From NCBI GenBank assembly GCA_023413555.1, contig JAEZPG010000111.1, positions 1-32,354 on the forward strand: DNA of 32,354 nucleotides, read 5' to 3'. This stretch comes from Bacillota bacterium (GTDB taxonomy: Bacteria; Bacillota; Clostridia; Lachnospirales; Lachnospiraceae). A program made the translations under genes and the position numbers. The notes beneath the pieces are model-generated. The model did no database searches. It was not told the DNA's origin and worked only from the letters and a program-made list of their open reading frames with translations. Below, piece by piece: positions 25,403 through 32,354 of this stretch. Each line of letters opens with the position of its first letter. Within the stretch, counting starts at the first letter, position 1.

Positions 25403-27049
25403 TTACGATTCCGAGTATTCTATGATTGTCGGTCTTCCGTATTGCGGATCTAATTCCATATAATCTAAACGGAAATGTGCACCTCTGGATTCCTTTCGCA
25501 AAAGTGCGCTTTGTACCATCCCTGTTCCAAGCTTTGCAAGTAAATAGGTTTGGTATCGATAAATAGATGTTAAATGATCTTTAGCGTCTACTTTTAAAGT
25601 TGATAGCTTTAGGGGAGCATTTTCATTCTGCCATTGTGCTAATTTCCGCAGTCCAGTTTTCAGACTTTTTTCATCGCGCGTAATGCCCATGCATTCCTGC
25701 ATGATGTGCTGTAAGTCTTGACGCACTCTTAAGGAATCATCAGTATTCTTCCTAAAGGAAGATAACTGCTCATATTGCTTTTGCATTGCTCTTTCTGCTG
25801 CTTGGTGAAAGGAGGTATCCGTTGTAACGACATGATTTTTTATATCACTGCAGACACTGTCTGCTGCACACTGCCCCCCATAAATTGCACCAAGTGTTGA
25901 ATTACCGCCTAGACGATTTGCTCCATGATATTGAAAGCAACATTCGCCTGCAGCATATAGCCCCTTTAGCGAGGTTCTATGTTCGCAATCAACCCAGATT
26001 CCACCCATAAAGTAGTGTACTCCTGGAATCACCGGGATAGGTTTTAAGACCGGATCCAGTTTCAAATAATCTAGGCACAGTGTTCTCACTTCAGTAAGCC
26101 TGTCATGAATCAATTTCTCTCCCAAGTGTGTGATATCTAGCCATACATTGTCGGTGTCATCGGAGAGTTTTTGTCGCAGAACACGATCAATTGCTCTGGA
26201 AATTACATCTCGCGGCATAAGGTTTCCATTTTCGCCATACCACTCTTCGCAGAAATACCACTTTTTCTTGTTTCGATAGGAGAAGAGACGTCCGCCCTCT
26301 CCACGTGCGGCCTCTGAAATTAGCATATTCTTGACTGCAGTTTGGACTGTGGTGGGATGATACTGAATCATTTCCAGATTCGCCATTGTAACTCCGTTAA
26401 CATACAAAGCTGCTGTGACGCTTCCATCAGAATGAATAGAGCCTGTTGTATTGCCCATAACTTGATTGATTCCACCTGATGCAGCAATCACCGGTCCATT
26501 CAGGTAAGACAACTGACCTGAATGAGAATCTGCAATCACAGCTCCCTGAACCTTTTCAGATCGGATGATAGGAGCAAGAAAAATGTGGTGATCAAGGATA
26601 CGAATGAAACCCTGACTGCAGTAGTAGCGCATTTGCTGTTCCAGTCCAGTCATCATCTGCTTACCGATGCTGGAATGGGAATAACAAGTCCGTTTCTTAT
26701 CTTGACCGCCAAAGTAACGTTGTGCCACGCGCCCATTTATATCCCGTGAGAATATTACACCACACTTCAAAAGAAACTCGATGATATCTGGTGCATTAGT
26801 TGTTAAACGTGCAATAGCCTCTTTATCAGCCAACTGACATCCAGAAATCCAAGTGTCATTAGCATGCTGAGTGATGGAATCATGATCAGAATTATTGTCG
26901 AATACAGCATTGATACCTCCGGCTGCAAGAACCGATTGGGCACAAAAGGAAGGTTGTACAGAAACCAGAACAGATTTCATATGATTCTGTGCACAGTGAA
27001 TGGCTGCACTTAATCCAGCAAGGCCACTGCCGATAATGATTACTTCCAT
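25403..27049 (-). CDS. frdA: Fumarate reductase/succinate dehydrogenase-like flavoprotein with no FAD-linking His
   Basis: A 548-residue FAD protein: dinucleotide-binding GSGLAGLSAAIH at the N-terminus, QYHPTTV, EAARGEGGRLF, MPRDVISRAI (catalytic Arg region), HYFMGGIWVD and AAGECC...NRLGGNSTLG, the dicarboxylate-site set of fumarate reductases. Where family members covalently attach FAD through His in SHTVAAEGG, this protein has AQSVLAAGG (Q38), so its FAD should be non-covalent. In E. coli, loss of this His leaves fumarate reduction but abolishes succinate oxidation, so fumarate reductase is the favoured direction. Aspartate oxidase also lacks the link, but the FrdB partner argues against it. 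GGAGG at 27058-27062 precedes the ATG. Confidence 0.88.
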   Translation of the reverse strand: MEVIIIGSGLAGLSAAIHCAQNHMKSVLVSVQPSFCAQSVLAAGGINAVFDNNSDHDSITQHANDTWISGCQLADKEAIARLTTNAPDIIEFLLKCGVIFSRDINGRVAQRYFGGQDKKRTCYSHSSIGKQMMTGLEQQMRYYCSQGFIRILDHHIFLAPIIRSEKVQGAVIADSHSGQLSYLNGPVIAASGGINQVMGNTTGSIHSDGSVTAALYVNGVTMANLEMIQYHPTTVQTAVKNMLISEAARGEGGRLFSYRNKKKWYFCEEWYGENGNLMPRDVISRAIDRVLRQKLSDDTDNVWLDITHLGEKLIHDRLTEVRTLCLDYLKLDPVLKPIPVIPGVHYFMGGIWVDCEHRTSLKGLYAAGECCFQYHGANRLGGNSTLGAIYGGQCAADSVCSDIKNHVVTTDTSFHQAAERAMQKQYEQLSSFRKNTDDSLRVRQDLQHIMQECMGITRDEKSLKTGLRKLAQWQNENAPLKLSTLKVDAKDHLTSIYRYQTYLLAKLGTGMVQSALLRKESRGAHFRLDYMELDPQYGRPTIIEYSES

Positions 27050-27050
27050 T

Positions 27051-27539
27051 TTATTTTCCTCCGTCGGTAGAGTTTGTTTGTCTGGTTACTATCGTTGATC
27101 TCATCCCCAATGATACGATCCATTTCGGGAATCCTATCCATAGATGTATAAGAAGAGCGATCATATAGCAGACATCCGTGAGTAATAATAAGACATCTGC
27201 GGATGAAATTTTGATAAATCCGTGTGGAATGATAGTAATTATTATCACAATACCCAGTATCCTTTGGAGTCTTGTAGTTATAACAGTGGGACAAGGCTTC
27301 TCATGATAAGGACGTTTTTCCAGACGGCAGAGTTTCTTTTTGTGTAATGATATGCGTTTCCATTTTATCAACCCATAGATTCCATGAACTATGGATAAAA
27401 ACATCAATGTAAAGCCCATATTCTGGGCTAATTCTTCATTAGGCGTAATCAGATTCATTACGGATAATGTCATATAGATTATATGAACAACTAAAGTAAG
27501 AATGATAAATGAAGTTAATATGGTATACAATTTTTTCAT
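27051..27539 (-). CDS. Four-helix membrane anchor, probable cytochrome b subunit of the Frd-like complex
   Basis: A 162-residue membrane protein with four predicted helices (about 7-29, 40-60, 91-110 and 116-140). Each helix has one His (H19, H52, H106, H132), the pattern expected for haem b ligation by an SdhC/FrdC-type anchor. I do not recognise the exact family. It lies between the TetR gene (4-base ATGA overlap) and the flavoprotein (stop two bases before the next ATG), so it is surely expressed with the complex. A 98-base copy of residues 28-60 is found at 14581-14679, inactivated by a stop. Confidence 0.78.
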   Translation of the reverse strand: MKKLYTILTSFIILTLVVHIIYMTLSVMNLITPNEELAQNMGFTLMFLSIVHGIYGLIKWKRISLHKKKLCRLEKRPYHEKPCPTVITTRLQRILGIVIIITIIPHGFIKISSADVLLLLTDVCYMIALLIHLWIGFPKWIVSLGMRSTIVTRQTNSTDGGK

Positions 27540-28147
27540 TTGGTCTCCTTTACGCCATTCGTATCAGTGCTGATCCCATTAAATATCATAGATAAGAGAT
27601 TGTCTAGATAACTGTTTGCCTGATCCCTAGTCAGATTCTTATGCGAAGAAACCCATCTTAGAAAACTAATCAATGTAGTTCGGATGTTGGTTGCCGACAT
27701 TTCCGGATCTACCATCTTGAATTCTCCATATTCAATTCCTCGTTTGATCTGATCTACAACAAAATTATGAATCTGCTGATCTAACGGTTCTTCAGAGTCT
27801 ATAATCAAATCTGAAGTCATCACAAAATAGCGTTCAGGTTCTTTTATAGCGATGTCCAGTAGTCTATAAGATATGGTTTCAAAAAGTTCCTTTACCGTGA
27901 CATTGTTAGGTATATCACCTAATACGATAGATATAGTCCATTCATAGGCATCTTTTTTCAGTTGATATAGGAGTTCATTCTTATTATTAAAATAGTTGTA
28001 GAGATTATTGGGTGCAAAACCAAGTGCAGCAGCTACCTTTCTTACAGATAGTGATTCTAACCCATCCTTAATTGCTATGTCCCAGGAAGTATCAAGAATC
28101 TTACGATAGTTTTCTTCTTTTCGAGTTTGCATCTTTATATTTGACAT
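27536..28147 (-). CDS. TetR/AcrR-family transcriptional regulator
   Basis: A 203-residue regulator with an N-terminal TetR helix-turn-helix (GLESLSVRKVAAALGFAPNN followed by LYNYFNNKNELL, residues about 24-56) and an all-helical ligand domain. ATG 28145-28147 has AAAGGAG five bases upstream; frames starting further up (GTACAC repeats) are inside the operators. It is the first gene of the operon with the membrane anchor and frdA-frdB, and twin palindromes at its own promoter point to repression of the whole operon, released by an unknown ligand. Confidence 0.93.
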   Translation of the reverse strand: MSNIKMQTRKEENYRKILDTSWDIAIKDGLESLSVRKVAAALGFAPNNLYNYFNNKNELLYQLKKDAYEWTISIVLGDIPNNVTVKELFETISYRLLDIAIKEPERYFVMTSDLIIDSEEPLDQQIHNFVVDQIKRGIEYGEFKMVDPEMSATNIRTTLISFLRWVSSHKNLTRDQANSYLDNLLSMIFNGISTDTNGVKETK

Positions 28148-28159
28148 ATACGCTCCTTT

Positions 28160-28218
28160 ATGTACACTGTACATTATGTGTACACTGTACATTATAACAC
28201 GATAATGGTAGATGTCAA
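28160..28218 (-). promoter_or_regulatory. Promoter and twin operators of the tetR-frd operon
   Basis: On the minus strand a fully consensus -35 TTGACA (plus 28218-28213) and -10 TATAAT (28196-28191) are 16 bases apart. Two copies of the palindrome TGTACA-C-TGTACA follow, ATGTACACTGTACAT at 28160-28174 and TGTACACTGTACAT at 28179-28192, centred 18 bp apart. The second touches the -10. Such a pair suits two TetR dimers on one DNA face region. Confidence 0.87.
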
Positions 28219-28302
28219 TTGGTTCATTATAATTTGTGAGAAGAAAAATAATGGGGTAGCTTGATTTTGCTATTTAAAGGTTCTTCTAGATTATCTGTGG
28301 TA

Positions 28303-28363
28303 TTGACTTTTATAGAAATATAACATATAGTTAAAAAAATATTAATTAAATGTTATTTAACTA
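28303..28363 (+). promoter_or_regulatory. Promoter and possible operator of the marR gene
   Basis: TTGACT (28303-28308), 17 bases, TATAGT (28326-28331). An inverted repeat TAGTTAA (28328-28334) and TTAACTA (28357-28363) starts in the -10 and ends 18 bases before the ATG at 28382, a plausible MarR autoregulation site. Confidence 0.68.
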
Positions 28364-28381
28364 ATGAAATAAGGAGAAGAT

Positions 28382-28834
28382 ATGTTTATTAATGATTTTG
28401 CGTTTATAGGTAATTATTTATGGGAGAAATCTATTCAGAATATTAGTGTTGTTCTTGGAGAAAATGATAGTAAACTATTCACGAGTAATGATTACTTTTA
28501 TTTAACTTCCATCTATTATATGAATCGTCCAACTTTATCAGAGCTTGCAAGGAAGCATGAGGTTACAAAACCAGCAATTTCTGTGATTGTACGTAAATTA
28601 ATGAAGTTGGAGCTTGTAAAAAAAGTTCAAAGTGAGCAAGATCGTAGAGTTTTCACAGTGAAGCTCACAGCGAAGGGAAGAAATATTATTTGGGGTGATG
28701 AGAGACAGTACTATATGGTTGAGGAATTATTAAAGAGCATAATCCCTAATGAGGACAAGTACCATGAATTTGAAGCTGTGGTTGCAGAGCTAGCGTCAAA
28801 AATGAGAGGAGAAGTAAATCATGATGAAACATAG
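28382..28834 (+). CDS. MarR-family transcriptional regulator
   Basis: A 150-residue winged-helix regulator. The DNA-binding part contains PTLSELARKHEVTKPAISVI and VRKLMKLELVKKVQSEQDRR, followed by the wing FTVKLTAKGRNII. N- and C-terminal helices would make the dimer. ATG 28382 is preceded by AAGGAG. Its end overlaps the following SDR gene by 14 bases, so it likely controls that gene in response to a small molecule. It is divergent from the tetR-frd operon across 234 bases. Confidence 0.93.
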   Translation: MFINDFAFIGNYLWEKSIQNISVVLGENDSKLFTSNDYFYLTSIYYMNRPTLSELARKHEVTKPAISVIVRKLMKLELVKKVQSEQDRRVFTVKLTAKGRNIIWGDERQYYMVEELLKSIIPNEDKYHEFEAVVAELASKMRGEVNHDET

Positions 28835-29659
28835 ACAGCAACGAAAAGATTGTTTTAACCAGCGCAATGTTGTTATTATTGGAGCAACAGGTGGGTTAGG
28901 AGTGGCATTTACGGAGATGTTCTTAAACGAAGGAGCCAATGTTTTTCTTGGGATTCGTTCTGAAAAAAACTTTCAGGCCAATATCGTGATAATTGGGAAC
29001 GAGTGAAATGGGGAATTCTTGACATACAACTACCAGATACGATAAAAGATTTTGCGGACAAAGTGAAAGAAGAGATGGGATATGTGGATTTTGTAATCAA
29101 CGCTACCGGGTATGATGTACGTAAGGGATTGCTTGAACATAGTGCAGAGGAGATTCAGAAAAGTATCGACATTAATCTTGCTGGTTCCATCTTTATTACA
29201 AAGTCATTTCTGAAGTTATTAAAAGAGCAGCCGGAAAGCACGATTGTACATATGGGAGGATTTGTTGATGGTGGATTAGCATTCCCTTATTATTCTGTGG
29301 ATGTTGCAACAAGAAGTGGGATGTATTCGTTCTGCGAATCTATGAATCGAGAATTAATTCAGGAAAAACGAAAATATCATCTTACTTACTTTTGTCCGAA
29401 TCCAGCCAATACAAAAGCAGAACTTCCCTATCATCCTATCTGGAAAGAGATGAAGGTGCGGATTTCATCTCCTGAGGAAGTTGCCAGGGCGTTAAGAAGA
29501 GCGCTAATTAATAAGAAGAAAATCAGCATTATGGGGGGAGTTCTAGAAAGTGGATTTGCTAAGTTGAATCATCTATCAGTTTCAGTGAGTAATTTCCTAT
29601 TGATGAAGAAATATTCTAGTATTTTAAAGAAATATTTTGGAGCTAAGCAGCAAAGTTAG
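28821..29659 (+). pseudogene. Short-chain dehydrogenase/reductase-like gene, frameshifted
   Basis: Two frames together make one SDR of about 279 residues. The first (28821-29006) carries the NAD(P) motif VVIIGATGGLGVAF and ends at TGA 29004-29006; the second runs from the -1 frame through KLSGQYRDNWERVKWGILDI, then FVINATGYD and the rest to 29659. The switch maps to A7 at 28963-28969, within GAA AAA AAC, which is the slippery heptamer A AAA AAC; one -1 slip restores the frame. It may be a disabled gene, a sequencing error, or recoding. The usual catalytic YxxxK is degraded (YYSVDVATRSG, no Lys) and the Ser block is HMGGF, so enzymatic function is doubtful anyway. Confidence 0.8.
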
Positions 29660-29700
29660 GAAGAAGTAATTCTTTTGGTTCTTATTAATACTGTAAGTTG

Positions 29701-29738
29701 AGGGGGAGTGCGATTTTATGACTGCATCCCCTTCTTTC
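29701..29738. terminator. Terminator between the SDR gene and pyrF
   Basis: GGGGAGTGC (from 29703) pairs with GCATCCCC (29724-29731) with one bulged G around GATTTTATGACT. TTCTTT follows on the + strand; AAAGAAGGGG gives the mirror structure for convergent pyrF. Confidence 0.7.
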
Positions 29739-29749
29739 CTACAAGGATA

Positions 29750-30454
29750 CTATCCAACAAATTCTTTCACGTATTTTCTATATACATTCAAAGGATCATC
29801 TGAATTCGTAATTGGTCGTCCAACAACAATATAGTCAGCACCTTCTTGTTTTGCTTGTGCTGGAGTTAGGACTCTAATTTGATCTTCCTTTTCTTCATCT
29901 AAAAACCTCACCCCTGGAGTAATGGTCAAAAAGTCTTTCCCACAATATTCATGAACTTTTCTTGCCTCTTGCGGAGAACAAACAACCCCATCGAGACCTG
30001 CAATTTTAGCATTTTGAGCATAATGCGAAACCACTTCTTCAATAGATTTTTCGATTAACAGGTCTTTTTGCATTTTATCTTGGCTGGTTGAGGTTAATTG
30101 GGTAACAGCTACCAAGATTGGTCTTGATCCATCATTCTTTGTAATGCCTTGAATTGCTGCTTCCATCATCTCAATTGTCCCAGAGGCATGAACATTGCAC
30201 ATATCGATATTAAGATTTGATAGAACCTTCATCGTCTTCCTAACAGTATTGGGAATGTCATGTAATTTCAAATCTAAGAATATTCTATGTCCTTTTTGTT
30301 TGATTTCTTTAATGATATCTGGTCCTTCTGCATAAAATAATTCCATTCCTATTTTAACATATATACTTTCTCCCTCGAACTTTGAAAGAAACTCAATCAC
30401 CTCTGATTTACTGTTAAAGTCGCATGCCACTATTACATCCTTTTTCATTTCCAT
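29750..30454 (-). CDS. pyrF: Orotidine 5'-phosphate decarboxylase
   Basis: A 234-residue TIM-barrel enzyme that converts OMP to UMP, the last step of de novo pyrimidine synthesis. The catalytic block is IFLDLKLHDIPNTV (D-x-K-x-x-D), with VACDFNSK at the N-terminus, VYVKIGMELFYAEG after it, LTPGVRF-like ITPGVRFLDEE and DYIVVGRPIT at the phosphate site: the short PyrF type of Bacillus. ATG 30452-30454 has AAAGGGG seven bases upstream. It follows the pyrE fusion gene by 39 bases and is presumably co-transcribed with it. Confidence 0.96.
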   Translation of the reverse strand: MEMKKDVIVACDFNSKSEVIEFLSKFEGESIYVKIGMELFYAEGPDIIKEIKQKGHRIFLDLKLHDIPNTVRKTMKVLSNLNIDMCNVHASGTIEMMEAAIQGITKNDGSRPILVAVTQLTSTSQDKMQKDLLIEKSIEEVVSHYAQNAKIAGLDGVVCSPQEARKVHEYCGKDFLTITPGVRFLDEEKEDQIRVLTPAQAKQEGADYIVVGRPITNSDDPLNVYRKYVKEFVG

Positions 30455-30493
30455 AAAAATTCCCCTTTCTACATGATTCTTTGGTTTTCTAAG

Positions 30494-31324
30494 TTAATTC
30501 ACACCATGTTCATCTCGGTATCGTTTCATTTTATCAAGATACTCAACACCTGGAATAACACCATTTTCAATTGCAGCAATAATGTCATGAATCGTTACAA
30601 TGGAATGAACTCTTACCCCATATTCCTCTTCTACTTCCATCACTGCGGATGAGTTTGAGTTTCCTACTTCCATTCTATCTACCGAAATAATCATATCTGT
30701 AACCTTTACCTCTGCCACTTGCTTAAGTTTATTCATGGCTTCTCTTAAGGCTTTTCCTGATGTAATTGCATCTTCTATTATTACTACTTTATCTCCATTT
30801 TTGGGCTGATAGCCTACAATTATTCCTCCTTCCCCATGATCTTTCAATTCCTTTCTGTCAAAACAATAGTTCCAATCGTATCCATATCGATTGAATAATT
30901 CAATACTTGTAGAAATGGCCAATGAGATTCCTTTATACGCGGGGCCATATAGTGCATCTGCTTTTATCTCGTTATCCTTAATGCTTTCTGCATAGAAGCC
31001 CCCAAGCTTTGATATTTGAGAACCGGTTTTATAATTCCCAGTGTCAATAAAATATGGAGATATTCGACCACTCTTAAGTTTGTATTCACCAAATTTCAAA
31101 ACGCCACTATTGAGCATGAATTTTATAAAACGTTCTTTGTATGACAATGCATTCAACTTATAGTTGAATAATTCATCGATTGTGACACCAAAATACTCTG
31201 CTATCATTGGAAGAAACGTTATGTCAGGTAAAGTTATTCCATTTTCCCATTTGCTTACTGACTGAAAAGATATCTGAAGTGATTTTGCTAATTGTTCTTG
31301 AGTGTCGCCCTTGTTGAGTCTCAA
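30494..31324 (-). CDS. pyrE: Orotate phosphoribosyltransferase fused to an N-terminal XRE helix-turn-helix
   Basis: At least 276 residues. Residues 1-55 are an XRE/HTH_3 DNA-binding domain (DTQEQLAKSLQISFQSVSKWENG, then PMIAEYFGVTIDELFNY); from about residue 60 on it is a complete PyrE: FGEYKLKSGRISPYFIDTGNY, CFDRKELKDHGEGG and the PRPP loop VVIIEDAITSGKAL. PyrE makes OMP from orotate and PRPP. The first in-frame usual start is TTG 31324, but the HTH begins earlier (LGTNIKKLR is in frame upstream). AAGGAGG at 31369-31363 points eight bases on to GTA at 31354-31352, not a normal start codon, so the true start is unsettled. Could self-regulate by orotate or PRPP level. Confidence 0.9.
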   Translation of the reverse strand: MRLNKGDTQEQLAKSLQISFQSVSKWENGITLPDITFLPMIAEYFGVTIDELFNYKLNALSYKERFIKFMLNSGVLKFGEYKLKSGRISPYFIDTGNYKTGSQISKLGGFYAESIKDNEIKADALYGPAYKGISLAISTSIELFNRYGYDWNYCFDRKELKDHGEGGIIVGYQPKNGDKVVIIEDAITSGKALREAMNKLKQVAEVKVTDMIISVDRMEVGNSNSSAVMEVEEEYGVRVHSIVTIHDIIAAIENGVIPGVEYLDKMKRYRDEHGVN

Positions 31325-31409
31325 TTTTTTAATATTGGTTCCTAATGTTCCTACTTGTCACACCTCCTTCGTTTTTCCTAGTGTAGCATTATTGTCATCT
31401 ACATACAAT

Positions 31410-31421
31410 AACTATATAGTT
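31410..31421 (-). promoter_or_regulatory. Palindrome in the pyrE-pyrF promoter region
   Basis: AACTATATAGTT is a perfect 12-bp palindrome, 56 bases upstream of the pyrE gene's GTA/ribosome-binding region. A -10-like TATAGT overlaps it on the minus strand. A half-site copy, AATAGTTGA, lies at about 31438-31446. It is a natural candidate target for the HTH domain of the PyrE fusion; the -35 is not clear. Confidence 0.45.
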
Positions 31422-31470
31422 GAGAATAAATCGCCCAATAGTTGAATTTGATGATCTGTCGATATATTCT

Positions 31471-31500
31471 TAGACTGGTAAAAGTTCTTTATGTTATAAT
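31471..31500 (+). promoter_or_regulatory. Promoter of the TfoX-C/cupin genes
   Basis: TAGACT (31471-31476), 18 bases, TATAAT (31495-31500); the -10 is consensus and the -35 moderate. The ATG follows 85 bases later. Confidence 0.55.
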
Positions 31501-31584
31501 GATAAAAGACTTTACATAATAAAAATCCTCAAACAACCCTAACACTTTCAAACCCTAGGATGTCTGAGTAAGGAGGAAATCAAA

Positions 31585-31842
31585 ATGGAAAAACTCAGTA
31601 AGTTGCCCAATATCGGTAAAGTAGTAGAGGAACAACTTTATACCGTAGGAATCTCATCTTATGAAAAATTAAAAGAATTAGGCGCAGAAGAATCATGGTT
31701 AAGGATACAGGCAATAGATGAGACAGCATGTATTAATAGACTGCTTGCACTAGAAGGTGCGATTCAAGGTGTAAAAAAGACACAGCTTCCTGAATCTAGA
31801 AAAGCTGAGCTTAAAGAGTTTTACACATGGCATAAAAAGTAG
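31585..31842 (+). CDS. TfoX C-terminal domain protein
   Basis: An 85-residue protein that is essentially only the TfoX C-terminal domain (PF04994): LPNIGKVVEEQLYTVGISSY then LKELGAEESWLRI, with CINRLLALEGAIQGV, a helix-hairpin-helix-like fold. The N-terminal TfoX domain of competence regulators is absent, as in many small Firmicutes proteins of unknown function. AAGGAGG at 31571-31577 precedes the ATG. It sits upstream of a cupin gene on the same strand, and a shared transcript is possible. Confidence 0.88.
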   Translation: MEKLSKLPNIGKVVEEQLYTVGISSYEKLKELGAEESWLRIQAIDETACINRLLALEGAIQGVKKTQLPESRKAELKEFYTWHKK

Positions 31843-31913
31843 AGGATTATGAATACAGGTTTCTTATATTGCGACGGTAAAAATTCATCTTAATATATTG
31901 GAGGAAAAGAAAA

Positions 31914-32273
31914 ATGGATGAGATTCACTTAGTTGAGAAATTCCAACTCTTTAATGAATACTGGAGCCCTAAAATTATTGGAGATCTGAATGATTCCTAT
32001 GTAAAAATTGCTAAGTTTAAGGGCGAATTCACTTGGCATACTCACGAAAATGAGGATGAAATGTTTTTTATTATAAAGGGAGTTTTAACAGTAAAATTTA
32101 AAGATAGAGATATCTGCTTAAAAGAGGGAGAAATGATTATCGTTCCTAAGGGAACGGAGCATATGCCTGTCGCTCTTGAAGAAGTTCATGTGCTCTTGAT
32201 TGAACCAAAGAGCACACTGAATACGGGAAATGTTGTAAGTGATAAGACCGTTGAAATTCTTGATAGAATATAA
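31914..32273 (+). CDS. Small cupin-domain protein
   Basis: A 119-residue single-domain cupin. The first metal-binding motif is complete, FTWHTHENEDEMFFIIKG (two His and a Glu), and the second, GEMIIVPKGTEHMPVA, supplies another His. Such proteins bind a divalent metal and act as isomerases, dioxygenases or sugar/ligand sensors; nothing here fixes the function. TTGGAGG at 31899-31905 precedes the ATG. A gap of 71 bases separates it from the TfoX-C gene. Confidence 0.88.
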   Translation: MDEIHLVEKFQLFNEYWSPKIIGDLNDSYVKIAKFKGEFTWHTHENEDEMFFIIKGVLTVKFKDRDICLKEGEMIIVPKGTEHMPVALEEVHVLLIEPKSTLNTGNVVSDKTVEILDRI

Positions 32274-32295
32274 CCCTCATCACTAAACTTAATCA

Positions 32296-32345
32296 TTGAC
32301 AAGAAATATATACCATAGTATTATACATACATACAAATGTATGTA
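32296..32345 (+). promoter_or_regulatory. Promoter with operator for a gene beyond the right edge
   Basis: TTGACA (32296-32301), 17 bases, TATTAT (32319-32324), then the perfect palindrome TACATACAAATGTATGTA (32328-32345, 8-bp arms around AA). A GGGGGG run near the edge (32349-32353) could be part of a ribosome binding site. Suggests a repressor-controlled, probably autoregulated, gene just outside the window. Confidence 0.75.
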
Positions 32346-32354
32346 ATGGGGGGT

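Noticed and set aside
25403..27049. L-aspartate oxidase (NadB) instead of a fumarate reductase flavoprotein
   Set aside because: The missing FAD-linking His would fit NadB, but the adjacent iron-sulfur subunit and membrane anchor, and the absence of nadA/nadC, favour a fumarate-reductase-like complex.
28160..28192. Two tandem copies of a TGTACAC repeat as the start of a CRISPR-like array
   Set aside because: Only two copies, with self-complementary units at a promoter; they fit operators.

Overview
The window is low-GC DNA with strong GGAGG-type ribosome binding sites, frequent TTG and GTG starts, sigma-A-like promoters and short Firmicutes-style operons. It suggests a plant-polysaccharide-degrading Clostridia, most like Lachnospiraceae; this is inferred from gene content, since no rRNA is present. 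No tRNA, rRNA or CRISPR array was seen.

Left part (1-6253, + strand): a ribose-type sugar ABC transporter (end of the binding protein, double ATPase, permease), then, after a gene-less stretch, two amidohydrolase-2 family proteins and an L-arabinose-isomerase-like enzyme, closed by a perfect 15-bp terminator stem. The first amidohydrolase has lost all five metal ligands and the second has kept them. The substrate is unknown.

Next (6645-14421, + strand): an arabinoside utilisation locus. A promoter followed by three palindromes drives a lipoprotein binding protein, two permeases, a GH51 arabinofuranosidase, a LacI regulator, a GH43 glycosidase and a YesL-like membrane protein. The transporter probably imports arabino-oligosaccharides that GH51 and GH43 trim inside the cell.

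Middle (14422-20461): a minus-strand set with a histidine kinase, an OmpR regulator, a lipoprotein and a membrane-anchored transglutaminase-like protein, flanked by gene debris: a copy of part of the cytochrome-like gene found at 27.4 kb, the tail of a second histidine kinase and a fragment of a methyltransferase-like C-terminus.

Right part (20462-32354): deoC (+) and a GntR/HutC regulator (-) share a candidate operator; recD2; a TetR-controlled minus-strand operon for a fumarate-reductase-like complex (membrane anchor, flavoprotein lacking the FAD-linking His, iron-sulfur protein); a MarR-SDR pair in which the SDR is frameshifted at an A AAA AAC heptamer; pyrF and a helix-turn-helix/PyrE fusion; then a TfoX-C protein, a cupin and an operator-bearing promoter for a gene beyond the window.
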